Shown piece by piece: positions 30,702 through 43,646 of a DNA stretch of 64,000 nt. Numbering within the stretch: the stretch's first letter is position 1; each line of letters begins with the position of its first letter. Location of the stretch: assembly GCA_011037195.1 (NCBI GenBank), contig JAAEAF010004364.1, positions 98,397-162,396 on the forward strand. Direction: 5' to 3'. The notes below the pieces were generated by a model. The model did not search any database. It was not told the DNA's origin and saw only the letters and a list, made by a program, of their open reading frames with translations. The DNA is from Triatoma infestans (taxonomy: Eukaryota > Arthropoda > Insecta > Hemiptera > Reduviidae). Position numbers and translations under genes: made by a program.

Positions 30702-31863
30702 TTTAGATTACAAACTAAATGTTTTGGTTTTTAGTTGGTCAACACTATGTAACAGAGTTCTGATTATGTAAAAAAAAAAAAATTGAATTTATAAATAAAA
30801 CAAATATATATAAGATGCATCTTTTAGTATAAACTACTTTATTAACAATAATACTACCATGGTTATAATGATCCCCTTAGGGATGCCATTTTGGCAGCCA
30901 ATGGTAGTTTCCAGTAGCTTTTCCAATGTTAGCAAGATAATACTAGCGAACGTACTATAGTGATACCCAAACCTTCCTCTAACTGCTATTATTAGATTTA
31001 GTAAACCTGCTTCTGCTTCTTGTTGAAATTAATTCAGTATCATAATAATGTGGGCTGTTTTAATTGCCTTTAGTTATGTAGCACTCCCACGCGCGTAATA
31101 CATTAGCACAAACCATTCCTAGAGCAAAGCAAACCAGTCCACTGAATTCCAAATGCCATAATGTAGGCTATCGTAGAGCCTACTTACTGATGGGTGCACC
31201 ATACCCACCCCACCGCCATGTGCCCACTATTGTCTTTTATATATTACTTTAAAGTTTAGCTACAGTTTAAATTAGTTCTTTGTCTCACCTAATTTTCCCA
31301 CCATTATATCTTTGTCCCTTTACCTAGACTACCTTCATACTTCACAGGGGAAAAATATGTAATTTCAATGGTTGGACTGGTCTAAATAAACGATATATTC
31401 ACTTTATCTCTTTTATCTTGTTAAAATTTGATTTTATCCCCATTTTTAATTAAACTTTTCACTTCCTCAACTCGTAGTGAACCTTATTTCTCGAGATAAT
31501 TCTAAAAGTTTTGTGAAAAACAATTTCCTTGAACTTTGCTTTTTAAGATATCAATTAAAATTACTTAATCTTTCCCCGTCAGCGACTGTATTGGATTACC
31601 ATGACGTACTTTGGCGTGCTTTGCCTGCAATAACGGTCACCCCGCGCTAGCGCGTCAAATCATAATCTTGTCCAGCGTGATATGTCTCTCTACTATAGGC
31701 GATTAAGATTCTGGCCTTAGCTGCAAAGTGATCCACCTACCGGACCATACCAAGACATTGGAATGAGAAGTTAAGGAGTCGTAGGGAAGTTGAGAAAGCA
31801 TATAAAGGGACGCTACTCTCAGCTCCCTATAGTATTTACCAACTCTACACACATAAACAGGAG
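30702..31863. other. Intergenic sequence, no gene
   Basis: No motif or repeat recognised. Confidence 0.45.
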
Positions 31864-32810
31864 GGTGGGGCTTGTTGTTACAGTGTAATTTTTAAAAAAT
31901 CGGCTGAAAGAAGCACTTCCTAAGTGGTCAAAGTTGAGAGATATGCCAGTGCTGTTTATTGTAACCAGTTCTCGCTAAGATTCTGTTGCATATGGCAGCA
32001 TTGTGTGACTTTCCTCGAAATATCATAGTGAAAGCTACATTTTCTTATTAAAACCGAAAGCTGTGATCTGAAAACTACTAAAGGTTAAGGCTTACATACT
32101 TATGCTCTTAATTCATACATATTTACCAATAATATCAACCCAATATGGTTGCGTCCAGTATTCTTTGACCTATGTGTTTACGAATTTAATTAGTGAAATA
32201 GCGTCAATGGAATTAGTTGTTACACTTGATTGGAGCATGTTGTTAAAGTGTGTAAAACTTGCTCCACTGCATATCTTAAATCAATTCACGGCAGATCTTA
32301 AAAGAAATGAAGCCAAAAACAAGAAAAACGAGAAAGATGGCAATTCTAACAAAAAGAAAATCTATGCTTCCAAAGCTGCGAACAAGAATCAAAAAAATAA
32401 TTTGCCATCATCAAGTGCCGGCGAAGAAGATGAGGACTGGCAGTGGCTGAAATGTCTAAAACCATGGTCGCAGTCAAAAGGTGGAGAAAATTCAGGTTGA
32501 ATGCATGCATTGTAAAAGATAGCCCTATTCAAAATGTGTTAAAAATGACCCTAGATATATTTGCCACAATTGTAACTCGGACTTAGAGATGGGTAGTGAC
32601 ATTGAATAGAAAGAAAATGATTGTTCAAGCATTTAAGTTTGTAATAATCCATGTTTAGATCATAATCAAGCTGCTATTATTATTAAAATAAAGATGTGAT
32701 AATTTGTTTATTGAACATATTTCAGTTTTATTTCCTTAAAATAAACACCCAAACATGTATTTTATACATTGTAACAACTTACCTTCTCCGCATGTAAAAC
32801 AAGCCCCACC
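31864..32810 (+). mobile_element. pogo/Tigger-like remnant
   Basis: GGTGGGGCTTGTTGTTACA at 31864-31882 and its inverted counterpart TGTAAAACAAGCCCCACC at 32793-32810 bracket a coding fragment with a transposase-type C-terminal zinc finger. Outer limits are uncertain because further TTGTAACAACTT and AAGTTGTTACAG segments surround the right end. Confidence 0.5.
32102..32609 (+). pseudogene. Pogo/Tigger-type transposase C-terminus (zinc finger)
   Basis: A 132-codon frame ends at 32500: a hydrophobic start, a Lys/Asn-rich linker (NEAKNKKNEKDGNSNKKK), acidic EEDEDWQWLKC, then a stop. Shifting frame, a CMHC-like W.HCKR..YSKC and a YICHNCNSD follow, ending at TAG 32609. Cys pairs, His and a final CxxC in this order resemble the PHD-like finger closing many pogo/Tigger transposases. 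The DDE domain and CENP-B-like helices are not present. I rate the family assignment moderate; a host zinc-finger exon is less likely given the breaks. Confidence 0.45.
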
Positions 32811-33264
32811 GAAGGGCAAGTTGTTACAGTATGCGGATTTTAATAGAATTTGAATTTTTTAAATGTTACTTCATTTTGAAAAATCTCAAAAAAATATATA
32901 ATTAGTAGAAATAAATGAGACAACAAAGTAATAATTTTCAGCAATTTTGAGTGCAACATACAGCAATTAAAAAATGTTAGCTGAAATTTGTAACAACAAG
33001 CATCATTCAAGTCTATATTAAGAAATCATCATTCACGGTCACTCTGCCAGTTCAGACTGTCACTATCGTTCATGCTAACTACCATACTCCTCGTTAGCTC
33101 AGCAGTGTAAAGCGTTCATATACCTTACGCATCACTTTCTCGGTCTAACCCTACAAAAACACCACTGCATCAGAGTTGTAAGAAAATCGTCTCCTTTGAC
33201 GGATTATCTTTAAAAATTAGTGAGCGAAGAAGCACTAACGGTATTAATTTTTTTATAGGATATA

Positions 33265-33900
33265 TTAGATTCTGTAATGGTTGGCAAACAAGACTACGCT
33301 ACCAAGACCCCCTGGGTCTATTGTGTCGCCTACAGTTATAATACTTACCCTTTCTAATCCTATCTGTTTAATTAGACTTAGAAGTCTGGAGAAAGATACC
33401 TTGATAAAGTTTAGAGGCAACAGTTTTTCTTCCCGAACAGGCAAATTCTCATCCACAGAAAAACCCCTCACACTGGCACAGTATCTGCAGTGCAGATTGC
33501 TCTTATTCCTAACCAAATCTGCATAGGCATTCCTTTGTCAGCTTCTTAAGCCTGCAGTGGCAAGTGAAAAGGCCTACTTTCAATCTGTATGGTACACGGC
33601 TTTGTTAGAATAGTTGTGCAATAAGCTTGAATGATTAGAATGAGCTGGCTCATCTACAGCACCCTCTCCAGGTTGAGCTCCCTAAGGAATCCCAAAATCC
33701 TGGAAGGTTCTAGGGTGGGCATTTCCTCCTCCCCTATCTGGTAACGGCCCAGACTACTAAATCTTCTTTGAATGACGGCATCAGGTGTTCCCTGAGTCTG
33801 CAACGGATGCTATTCTTACTCAGACTGATGCAGGCTTTCAACCTTTCCTGGTTATAACCACACAGACAGACTTAGCCTACCTCAGTCCCGGGATGGTGTT
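33265..33900 (-). pseudogene. Non-LTR C-terminal tails, decayed
   Basis: Minus strand near 33560 reads GLFTCHCRLKKL, a variant of the LLTGHCRLRRHL segment, then NLHCRYCASVRGF, LLPLNFIKVSFSRLLSLIKQIGLE. This is the terminal part of an RNase H-bearing non-LTR polyprotein. Upstream (33660-33740) a second similar ending (LEPSRILGFLRELNLERVL then stop) appears, so two related tails are probably joined. Stops and frame changes are numerous. Another GC-richer patch continues to 33900. Confidence 0.5.
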
Positions 33901-35079
33901 CCCCACCTCCTCCAGCTTGAATGATTAGGCTATCAATAAACTTTTTCCTTACTCTGACCTGTGATTTCCAACAACAGTGCTTGTGATCTACTGCGCACGT
34001 ATGCTTTGCTGCACCCATAAGACATACCGCAATGCTACAAAGTGGTTTAGATCCAATTAGGGTTCCTATAGAATCATCCCGTTCAAGGCGATTCGCCGCT
34101 TCGTCGCTCTTATATTTGAATGCCCGGGCCCCGAGGGCTAAAAAACCTTGTTTTGGCTACTGTTTTTCGTGAGAATGCTTAAGCAGTCTTGAGTTGTCTA
34201 AGGAAGAAACTAATAATTCGTAGATGTGAGAAGATCTAAAGATTTAAAGATCGGAACAGTTGTCGATAACAGATCACAATACAAATATAAATACAATGCA
34301 TTAGTAGAGTAAAAAAATTACAAAATAATATTTCTGAACCCAGAAAACAACATAATGTGACATTCTGGGAAAAAAGAAGATAAAAGTAGAAGTAATAATT
34401 TGAAATTAAGTGAAATACATAATTTAGGTAGGTATCCGTTGAATAAATCAAATATTTTAAATTTAAGTATACTTATGTCTCCAAATCAATTACCCATCCC
34501 AGCGAGTCCCATCTTTAGTATTTTATTAAACAACTTTATGGTTAATTATATTCAATAAATTAAAATAAAAAAAATCATAATTAAAATCATGCAAAAATAC
34601 ATTGAATAGTTTTGTATTTGGAAGAGATTTGAAAAGCGGATTTTTTAAAATTAAGTGATATGTTTTCGTTTTTATTCAAGATACATAAGTAAACATTTTC
34701 TATAATCCACAATGTAATTACTATTATTAATTGAACGTTTTAGGTTATCAGGTAGATAATCTTGATTAAGCAATACATTTTATACTTTTAATGGAAGATT
34801 TTTATCAGGTAAGTATTGAGGGTATTATACAATATAATGGCTTTAATAGATAGTAGTAAAGTGAAAAAAATGGAGTAAATAATTCAATTGGAGTCCGTTT
34901 CAATCAGTTAGTTTTTATATTCACTTAAAGATGTTTGCGCTGATCAATTGAACTAGAATGATTAATATGAAAAGTTTTGAAACTATTTATAAATCTTCCT
35001 AATACACCAAAAATTATTTTTTATTTTACTCTAATTCTATTAAAAAAAAAAAAAAAAACAAATTTTTGAGTAGCGCTAG
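33901..35079. other. Intergenic sequence, no gene
   Basis: AT-rich; no recognised feature. A run of A precedes the following LTR. Confidence 0.4.
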
Positions 35080-35399
35080 TGTAACAGCAACCAAAGAGAG
35101 TAAAGAGAAGAGAAACGAACCCAACCATCCTTCGGACTGGAGTGGGAGAAACTGTATAAATATAACGACGGATAGTCCATGGGGACAATTCGATACAGTT
35201 CAATATAGTTCACTATCGTTCATTATCTCGTCAGTCACATCGTGTAATTTTCATACCACTCTACCTTAACCATTCTCTATTGTAAAGTCCAGGCAGACTG
35301 TGTCTTTTTATTATTATTATACGTAGTTAACCAGTTTAACCAAGTCTTCTTAATTCATCAACCAGACCTAAATACTCTCCACCCAACACATCCATTATA
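35080..35399 (+). repeat. Solo LTR-A-related LTR
   Basis: TGTAACAGCAACCAAAGAG start, GGAGTGGGAGAAACTGTATAAA with a TATA-like box, CCCAACACATCCATTATA end. It matches 24305-24708. The flanking TSD is not clear. Confidence 0.75.
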
Positions 35400-35869
35400 A
35401 TAGTCATCCATGCAGCTATTTTCTTTATCAAGCTGATTGAGAATTTAATACGAAACAGTTAAGGTGAATCACGAGTTACATCAACTGCGTTATAAAGAAA
35501 ATAATCTGTACTTGGTCAATGGTATTTCAATCTTTAATCCTATAATGGATGGCAAGATGTAGAAGCCCACTTATTAAAGCGAAAAAAAGCTAATTTTTTT
35601 TTTTTTGTTATCATGAATTTTAACTTAATCGCCATAAAAAAGAATTAACATCACATTTTGCATAATTAGATCTTTTCACAAAATAATTAACGGTTTCTCT
35701 AAACAATCCATTTCTATACAACGGCACACTTAAATATGTATAACTATCGACAGTATTAATTCACTTTCTTATCGTAGCCAAACTTTTTAGTTTGTTTTGC
35801 CCTACTTTTAGAGAATAAAGTTATTTCAGTTTTTTTTTTTTTCAATGTTATGGCTGAAGAGTATTCAAC

Positions 35870-36010
35870 TGAACTATTTAATTTATTACCATGAACTATC
35901 AAAAACAGCGAGATCATCTGCGAACATTTCGCCAATTATTGGAGGTAATATTTCACACCTACAATTGATATAATTGCCCTAAGAGAAAGTTCTACTTATT
36001 CATAATATCT
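35870..36010 (-). pseudogene. Possible reverse transcriptase palm fragment
   Basis: Minus strand reads EMFADDLAVFDSS at 35894-35935, resembling the FADD/YADD catalytic motif of R1-type reverse transcriptases. Surrounding sequence has stops and little else, so this is a weak isolated hit. Confidence 0.35.
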
Positions 36011-36479
36011 CTTGAGAAGCAAAGAGTTAGATGATTTTGTATAAATTTTTTTAATGGAAGGTAGCGAATACGCGACACAAAAGCTGGACACATTAATAGA
36101 TACATTGAAATGCTATCATTGAGCCAACAAGGGAGCAAATTCGCCACACAAACACTAGGGCCATTAGCAACCACTTCGAGGCGCCACTACTGAGCCTCCA
36201 AACGAACACGTCAACTACGCTTTACGCCCCCTGCCAGGGCTCCCACAATGTATTGGCGAATGGGCTTCAACATCGTCAGCCAATCTTATATCTAGCAGTA
36301 AGAGCAATTGAGTAAAAGCTGACCATTTAAATTGGCTTAGTATTCAAACGCCAGATCAACTTTGACGAGTAAAAGGGCCCTAAACTTGAAATATTCACAA
36401 AACTTATCTATCCTTAGACTAGATTAACAATGAGGTGGCGTAAGCCTCATTTCACCACGACTGTACTAGAGCAGGTCTA

Positions 36480-37140
36480 TTGTAGATCCTCAGTAGTTAT
36501 AACGTCTTCCAGCTTCGCCTTTTTTAGCAGGCCTATCAAAGTTGAAAGCGGCTCGTGGCTTTAGCATTGCTTACTCCCAACTGAAGAAACCTTAGCCTCA
36601 TTAGAGGGATGCATTCGCAAGGAATGTATACGAGGTTTCTTCTTCAACCAAACAAAAGTGGCACATAGCGTTATCTGTAAGTAGTAACTGGTGCTGTGCA
36701 TGGCCTATTCAGCCTACAATGCCCCTTTAGTAGACCCACTATTATCCTTACAACCTTCCGGCTATGGTACAGTAGATCACTGGTAAATTTAGGCGAATAT
36801 TTCTTGATAAATAATTTCCCTTACCCTCTGTCCTGGTGTTCACTCCCACTATTGCAGAGGCTGGTCGCCCATCCAACTTTTGATGGAAGTTTGAATCAAG
36901 CTTCTGGACAAACCTCAAGAAGGGTTCGGGACCTATGAAAATGTCCTTCAAGCCCTCCCTCACCAGGGCATCCTCCTTTTCGTTGCCCAGAAATCCTGTA
37001 TGTCCCAGCACCCAATCGAGTGTTAGATACTTCAGAGCACCCATTTCTTTTAGGCAGTCCTACACCAGTCGTCAGACTATTTGGTGTGACAAAAGAAGCC
37101 TTCAGAACACTTAGAAAAAGCAAGAGTTCTAACATGCTAC
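36480..37140 (-). pseudogene. Non-LTR RNase H and zinc-knuckle tail
   Basis: Minus strand, in order: TLDWVLGHTGFLGNEKEDAL (the last RNase H block, with His and acidic residues, ~36985-37030), IGPEPFL, then with frameshifts GLLKGHCRLNRP, HFCLVEEETSYTFLANAS (the C..C...ET..H knuckle, imperfect) and GLLKKAKLEDVI before stops at ~36480. This is the ordinary ending of RNase H-encoding non-LTR elements; RNase H removes template RNA during reverse transcription. At least three frame changes. The start of the RNase H domain is lost. Confidence 0.65.
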
Positions 37141-38394
37141 ATCATTCTTCAAGTGACATACGTCAGCGAATCAAAATCAGCCTAATACACACGCTACCAG
37201 CAGTCATCACTCTTTGCTCGGTCACTCTACCCCCTATACACTCTTCTCTCCTTACTCAGCGAAATCGTAAAACAATGCGTAATTGTTTTAAGGGCAGTAA
37301 GTCAGTCTGTAAGCTTGTATTCATTTTTTCACCATTCAATCAACCGCTGTCTTCAAAGGAAATATCCTCAATTTTCATTATATTATGTATATGCATTGGT
37401 TATTAATAATTAATCATATTATTATTTACATTAATTTAATTTTATAATATAAAAAAAAACATATTTATAAATAAGTTTTCCAATTATTATTTTTATACTG
37501 AAAGTATTAGGGATTCAAGCAATAAAAAAGAAGCATATTTCTTATTTTTATACCGGAAAGAATAAAATTTTCATACGGTATACTATTATGCATTCGGTAT
37601 TAAAGAGAAGGAGGCTATATCTAGAATGGTAAATCCCTATTTTATAAACATGGTGAGGTTGTAAGGGAGGGAAGCAACAGTATATATAGTGACCACATGA
37701 ACACAGTTTGGTTCACAGCCACCATGCACATGGACACTTAGTAAAGTTGAAACTCTCCCACGTCCACTCCACAACCATTCGCCATCTTCTTCTCCAAACC
37801 TAACCTTAGTAGGAAAGCTCTTTTGGTCAGTCTTACTGAACGGTGTATATAGAGTACATACCAGAGAGTGAGTAGTGGAGAACGTCAGGTCTGGGACAGG
37901 GTAGATGGAACACCATTACGTCCGGCTTTGTGGTTTGTACACTTCCTTCCTCCGTATACATAAACGTTCGTATTACAGTCTCAGAGAATTTCTTTACGCT
38001 TGACAAAGGGGGAATCCACTTTGGTGTAACAAGATGGTATACAGTCCTTCTGCGTTGTATATATAATACTAAATATTTAAACCTTGTTACCATATCTAAT
38101 ATAATACTCACTACTTTTCCAAGTATATTATTTAATTAGCGAATACATTTATAGAAATGTTACTAAACTAAATGAAATTGTATGGTATACAAAGACAAAG
38201 CCTAATCACCCACCGCATCCTTTTATAGCAATCCCAAAAGGCTGTATTTATTTATTTATTTTTTTTTTTTTTACATCCCTGTACAACGCTATCCTTAGAA
38301 TCTATCAGTTATTTGGCAAAATTTTCGAAAATCTCCTATTAGCCGTATCCAAATTTTAATTTACTTTCATAACTAACCACCAATTTGTCTTCCG
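37141..38394. other. Intergenic sequence, no gene
   Basis: AT-rich with a TATATATA near 37683. An ORF (37020-37406) is mostly a shadow of the retroelement tail. Confidence 0.4.
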
Positions 38395-38640
38395 CTATTT
38401 ACTAAAATTTGTAGTCAACATCGCTACCTCCCTTGAGCGGATACAATATTGCCCGGCGAATTTTCTTGATATCTGGTACCGAGTCTGGTATCCGGAACTA
38501 TTGTGAAAAGTCAAGGCATCCCTTATCCATCTCTCTTTCAGGATTATATACTCAGCAGTTTCCTGAGTCCCACAGCGGCAATAACCATCATTTACCAAGT
38601 TCATTTTGAACCACTCTTCATTCAATTAAGTCACTAATCT
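38395..38640 (-). pseudogene. Non-LTR zinc-knuckle fragment
   Basis: Minus strand reads LVNDGYCRCGTQETAEYIIL, matching the C..CG..ET.EHII pattern near the C-terminus of non-LTR polyproteins (His replaced by Tyr), then a short basic tail. The rest of the element is missing. Confidence 0.45.
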
Positions 38641-38732
38641 AAGCATTGCTTACGATAACTGTTTTAGAATTATTCTTCTTCCAGTTTAAATATAAAAATG
38701 TGGAGATAGTTTTATTTTTTTAATTTAAGGCG

Positions 38733-38945
38733 CGTCAACATCTACGGTCATTAGCGCCGGAGCCTTCTCAGTGCACTACCGGCCTCCGGACAGTGTTCAC
38801 TCGCTACAGACAACACTGTCCATCACCGAGCAGTGAGCTGTAGAGGCTCCTAGAAAGATAAACTCTAAGGGTAGCACTGGACTCGAACCCGGGACCTCCG
38901 CATGGGAGTCCAACGCGCTAACCACTTAGCAAATCCCTCCCCTTG
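38733..38945 (-). repeat. SINE-C copy 3
   Basis: Minus strand: GGGATTTGCTAAGTGGTTAG head, GGAGGTCCCGGGTTCGAGTCC-type B box region, GGAGCCTCTA, ACAGTGTTGTCT and the GGAGGCCGG segment, as in the other copies. Confidence 0.75.
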
Positions 38946-40895
38946 GTGATAGTTTTAATTTTGTTGATCCATTTAGACTTCCAAATTATTTTTCTTTCCA
39001 TTCGACATATATTCTAAAATCGCTACTTATATCTCCATCAGCAAAGTTTGCTACCTTTTCTTAATGAATAGCGATAAGTTGATCTAATTATCATGAGGAA
39101 GAGACATCCATTCAAAACTTGCAGCACCTACGTGGAAAATGTACGGCTGAACTAGACTATTAGAAGTATCGATCTTTGAATTGCTAATGGATGTCACTCT
39201 ATCGTTGGATTTTTGCACTCTGTGAGTCGCAAACTGAAGCGCAATGCATCACTTGTTCAAGTAGAAGAATATTGGAAAGATGTAGTTAGCACTCCACCAA
39301 AAACTCCCCACTTCAAGAACTATATATGTATATGTAGAAATATATTAAGTTTTCGTGAAATGAAAAAAAAATCTAATAAAGTCCCCCCCCCCCATTTCAT
39401 GAGCCGACAAGTCCAAATTGGAACAGAAACTTTCTTTATAAACGTGTTAATTTGCCCTCCCAGTAAAAGTGAAATAAGGAAAATATATCTTTTCTGTTTA
39501 ACTGTACAGCCCAATTAGATATAATAAATATAAATCCCTCCATTTTCCCAAAGTATATGTTGGTATAAAATAATTTCCAGAATGTACTGACCATAGTGTA
39601 CATGTAGAATTTATTGTCGGTCGTACAGTAAAATGGTTATACTGTAGGGTTTGGTTAGTCTAATAACAATAGTTTACTCAGTTCTGTGGGCGGCGGTCCG
39701 GGACTATGTACCTAACACTCTATCACACTCACTCTCTCACATTCATAGGGGAATACCATGGGAAAGGCAAGATAACCTCTTCGCTACCTATATCCCATAG
39801 GTAGACTTCCCGCGCTCTCTCTCTCTCTCGCTCTCTTTCTCTCTCTCTCCCCCACAATAAACCTAGTGCCATGCGGTTATTGCCTTACAAATCTCATAAT
39901 CCTGCATGTACCCTTTCATGACCATTACACAGTTACATTTGCACAACATGATTAGATTTATCCTCCCTTAATTATTGGGCATGGTACAGGGGTATGTGTG
40001 TCGAAAACAGTAATGTTAGTATGAAGCAGCTCCGACCAACCGACCCTGGACTTATCATATTTGTGTATATGTTCATGGCTGATCATTACAACCATCCACA
40101 CACATTCTTCTACACTAGATAGTAATCCCCTTAAATATAAATACATATATAAAATCCAAAATCAACTGTAGTAGTTAAATGTCCTTTTAGGAAAACTGCT
40201 TTCACACCCTGCATTTCAACTTTAATCTTTACTTTACTTTTCTAACTGCTAGGAAAGGAAGTTTGACATTTTCGACATTGTGCTTTCCTGAAAATATACG
40301 TTCTGAGGTCTTCTGTTATATAATGAATTACATATCTACAGACCTATAATATATGTAGTGGAAGAAAGAAATGCAAAAATAATAGTTTTAAAAAATAGTG
40401 AATTTTGACAATATTTAAGTGAAGCAGTTTTGGAAAATAACTAGTGAATTTACCTTCAAAAAGAGTGTCTTTAGAGTCAGCTACTATAATATAAGGTCAT
40501 TGCAATTAAAGAAACAAAGGCACAAGAATCCGTTAGGCCAACTCTTTTGTACGAGAAAATCCCCCATTAGAGAGGGCATTCCTTCAAGACAGTCTGCATT
40601 CTGCTTTCAAAGCAGAACACTTGCTTCAGGAAAAAATCAGTGCCACTTTAAGTTAAAACATAAGAGCTTTGTATTTAATCTAGATAAATACTTAATTTCA
40701 TTAAATATACGAGTAATAGTTGTGATATTGTAAAATATTTTAATATCTTTAAAGATAATATATTTAATTTAATCTACCAGTGTTTTCTTAATTATTCTTA
40801 TTGCTTCTCTCTTAAACATATATACTTACAAGCCCCTTTTACAAAACCGCTCGTGCTACTACAAACGTACAACAATACATCATCACCAAACACAT
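38946..40895. other. Intergenic sequence with CT microsatellite
   Basis: No gene recognised. (CT)n-rich tract at 39815-39850. An ORF at 40419-40733 has no known domain. Confidence 0.4.
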
Positions 40896-41005
40896 TTCAT
40901 ATATAATGAGTCCGGTGGTATTTGAAGAAAAATATCTCAAAAACGATAAATAGCCGGAAACACAACTTGAGATTCCATTTAGATACCACCATCGCACACA
41001 ACATG
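40896..41005 (-). repeat. HINE-like internal fragment
   Basis: ATCTCAAAAACGATAAATAG..GGAAAC..ACTTGAGATTCC.TTTAG.TACCACCAT matches the internal block following (GT)n in full copies. Confidence 0.5.
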
Positions 41006-42642
41006 TGTCTTTTATGAGGGAGAAGCGGCTAAAATGATAAAGGGGGTCGAAATTTGTGAAGCGCGTCATGAAGATCTACATAATATTTAATAGATATCAA
41101 AATCATAAAGTGGATTATACAGACCGACATCAGTTTAGAAAAAAATGGAAAGACAATTTGAGGATAAGGTAATAACTACATATTATAATGATCATTTGTA
41201 GGCACTGTTGGTATTAGAATAACAGTAGACAATATAGGTTCAACTTTATATATGTTAGGCGAGTTTTCGTTAGGTTTTTCTCGTTAGGTAACTAGTAGTT
41301 TAACCAAATCAGTACAGTATCCATCGGAGCTAAGGTAAAATGTGCGAAGGATCTTAGATGTTGTGCAACTTTCGAATAACAAAAAAAAAAACAACGATAG
41401 CAGAATGGGGGTCCATGAATTAATACATATTATAAGTACAAAATTATATTGCAATACCTTTCAATCTTTGGAAGAGGCAACACCTTACAAAGATTTTCCA
41501 ATATTTCAGGAACTCAATAAGTTTCAAGAGTTTTAATTAAATTCAAGAGAAAAATATACGTGGTTGGAGTCTTTTGTAAAGAAAACGTATTTATTAGGGA
41601 ATATAATTAAAACACAAGTAAAAAGTGATAGATAAGTTAAACTTAAGAAATACTGTTGATTAGCAGGATTTTCTAAATGTATCATTTATAATGGTGATAA
41701 CCACAATATTTATAAATGTAAGAAATTTTTATCTATGCGTAGTGAAAGGTAAAATAAACATAATTCGTTGTGTAATCGTACAGACAGAGTAGACAAAACG
41801 AGCAATACACATAATAATCAGGTCCAAGATGGTACCGAAACTTTGGTTATATTGTAGAATTCTTTTGTAAACATGAAAATGATTGGCGTTACAAAGAATA
41901 AAACATCGAATTTAATAATTTCATAACTGCTGAACTTGTATATATTTAGGATCGACAAAATAAACCACATTAACGTCATGTTCTATTAGATAGCGGCTCA
42001 GACACAAAGGAGTACGCCGACAAGTGGCAAATTAAAGAAAAGAACTTAAAAATGGATGTTATTGGTACTGGCAGTAAAAGATTAAATGTTGATAACATTT
42101 AACGACCAAAAATTTTACATTTCAAGTAAAATTAAAGTTTAATATTTTTAAGAATATTTCTGTTTTGTCTGCTGGTACATAAGACTGTTGCTAAATGGTA
42201 TATTCCAATAAATATGAAACAATATTTGATCGACCCGAAATGTTTATCATTAAATTAACAAATAAATAGTTTATTGGGATGTGGAATATTATTTAAATTA
42301 CTATTAGGAGAATATGACATTATTAACCGCCATAGGCGGAAGGAATTGATTTGATTAATACATTGCTGGGATGGGTCGTGGCAGGAGAATTAGAAGATTT
42401 TAATCAAACAATTCAAATCATGTAGGATGATGGCGTTGTATTCCTTTTGAAGAGGCGAATACTAAGCAGAAAATTGTTATTAATTCAGAAGAATTACAAT
42501 GTTTTTAAGGAAACTCAGCGAGATGAAAATGAGAGGTTCGTAGTCAAATTACCTTTTTAGTCACATCTAAATCATTAGGAGAATCTCTAGTAGGCACAAA
42601 TTGATTCTCTATGCATTAGAAAAGAAATTAAGGTGCAACTAA

Positions 42643-42832
42643 TGGGAGGGATTAGCTCAGTGGTAGCGCACTGAACTAGCAACGCGGAGGTCCTGGGTTC
42701 GCGTCCAGCAGTGCTGCCTTAGATTTTGTCTTCATAGGAGCCTCTTACAGCTCACTGTCCGGTGATGGACAGTGTTGTCTGTAACGAGATAACACTGTCC
42801 GGAGCCTGGCAGAGCACTAAAATCGGACCACT
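42643..42832 (+). repeat. SINE-C copy 4, inside BEL/Pao
   Basis: GGGATTAGCTCAGTGGTAGC (A box), GCAACGCGGAGGTCCTGG, GGTTCGCGTCC (B box), then the shared body including GGTGATGGACAGTGTTGTCT. The head resembles a tRNA, but the body identifies it as a SINE. Confidence 0.8.
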
Positions 42833-42917
42833 CTCTGTGTCAGAATTAAAGGAGGCTAAATTGAAAATAATCCAACATGTACCGGAACTTAACATCAGTA
42901 TGGAAAATGAGACATTA

Positions 42918-43646
42918 AGGGTAAAGACAGACACAGCGGTTTCAACCGAAGCGTTTAACGAGTCGGTAGCGTTCTAACAAACCACATTGAGCTGTTTATT
43001 AAGCGATTTGTACAGTGATCGATGCGGTTTGCAGTATGGACGACGTGGTGTATTCGTCAGTATTGTATTAACATTGGAAAATTTATTTAAAAAAAATGAA
43101 AACGAAGAATGTAATACGAAGAACAAAGAATCCAATTATCAAAAAAAGGCAAAAGGGCATTTTCAAACGTTGTTTGCTGAAGTACAAAGAGACGATGAAA
43201 AATTTTTTAACTTCAGTAGGATGTCGCGAAGTACTTTAGATGACTTACTCACAATTTGTCAAGAAAAGCTAACAACATTTGCTTCTTATAATCTATCGCT
43301 ATATTCCTTTATGCTTTGTATCTTAAAGTGCCGGTCGATATTTTACTTCGTTTATTAGCTTTTCTTCAGCAAATTTTTCTCCAGCCGTTTCTAAACAAAA
43401 CGAGTCTACAACGTCCGAACAGAGCCATCTGAACACGTTTAAATACTCTTCAGGTAAGTTAAACCGACTCGGTTCTTCACATCAATCACCTACCGACGCT
43501 GTTTTAAAACCGCCGCACGAAACGAAATGGTCGGCACCGCTGTGTATGTTTTACACCATTATGATATAGTTCATGTCATGACATATAGAGTCGGCCACCG
43601 ACTCGTGAAACGCTTCGGTTAAAACTGCCGTATCTGTCTTTACCCT
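42918..43646 (+). mobile_element. PIF/Harbinger non-autonomous element with TTA TSD
   Basis: Inverted ends of ~50 bp start AGGGTAAAGACAGACAC on the left and finish TATCTGTCTTTACCCT on the right. They are flanked by TTA at 42915-42917 and 43647-43649, the target duplication of PIF/Harbinger elements. The insertion splits the BEL/Pao pol. 729 bp long, with a partial transposase inside. Confidence 0.88.
42987..43358 (+). pseudogene. Harbinger transposase N-terminal fragment
   Basis: A 123-codon frame with GHFQTLFAEVQRDDEKFF then NFSRMSRSTLDDLLTICQ, closely resembling the start of PIF/Harbinger (HARBI1-like) nucleases, where this helical region precedes the DDE domain. The catalytic Asp/Asp/Glu residues are absent because the reading frame ends in a hydrophobic run and a stop. 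It lies between the Harbinger TIRs, so it is the relic of the element's own transposase, not a host HARBI1 gene. Confidence 0.75.

Noticed and set aside
32102..32500. Host gene encoding a Lys-rich protein
   Set aside because: The frame breaks inside a transposase-type zinc finger and lies between inverted repeats.
33093..33160. tRNA-like GTTAGCTCAGCAGTGTAAAG segment
   Set aside because: Only an A-box-like string; no B box at proper distance and no match to the SINE bodies.
35080..35405. TSD around the LTR at 35080
   Set aside because: Flanks CTAG and ATAG do not match well enough to claim.
39815..39850. CT-rich tract as a GAGA-type regulatory site
   Set aside because: Simple repeat without a TATA box, start site or gene nearby.
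42987..43358. Host HARBI1 gene
   Set aside because: Lies between Harbinger TIRs with TTA duplication and lacks the catalytic domain.
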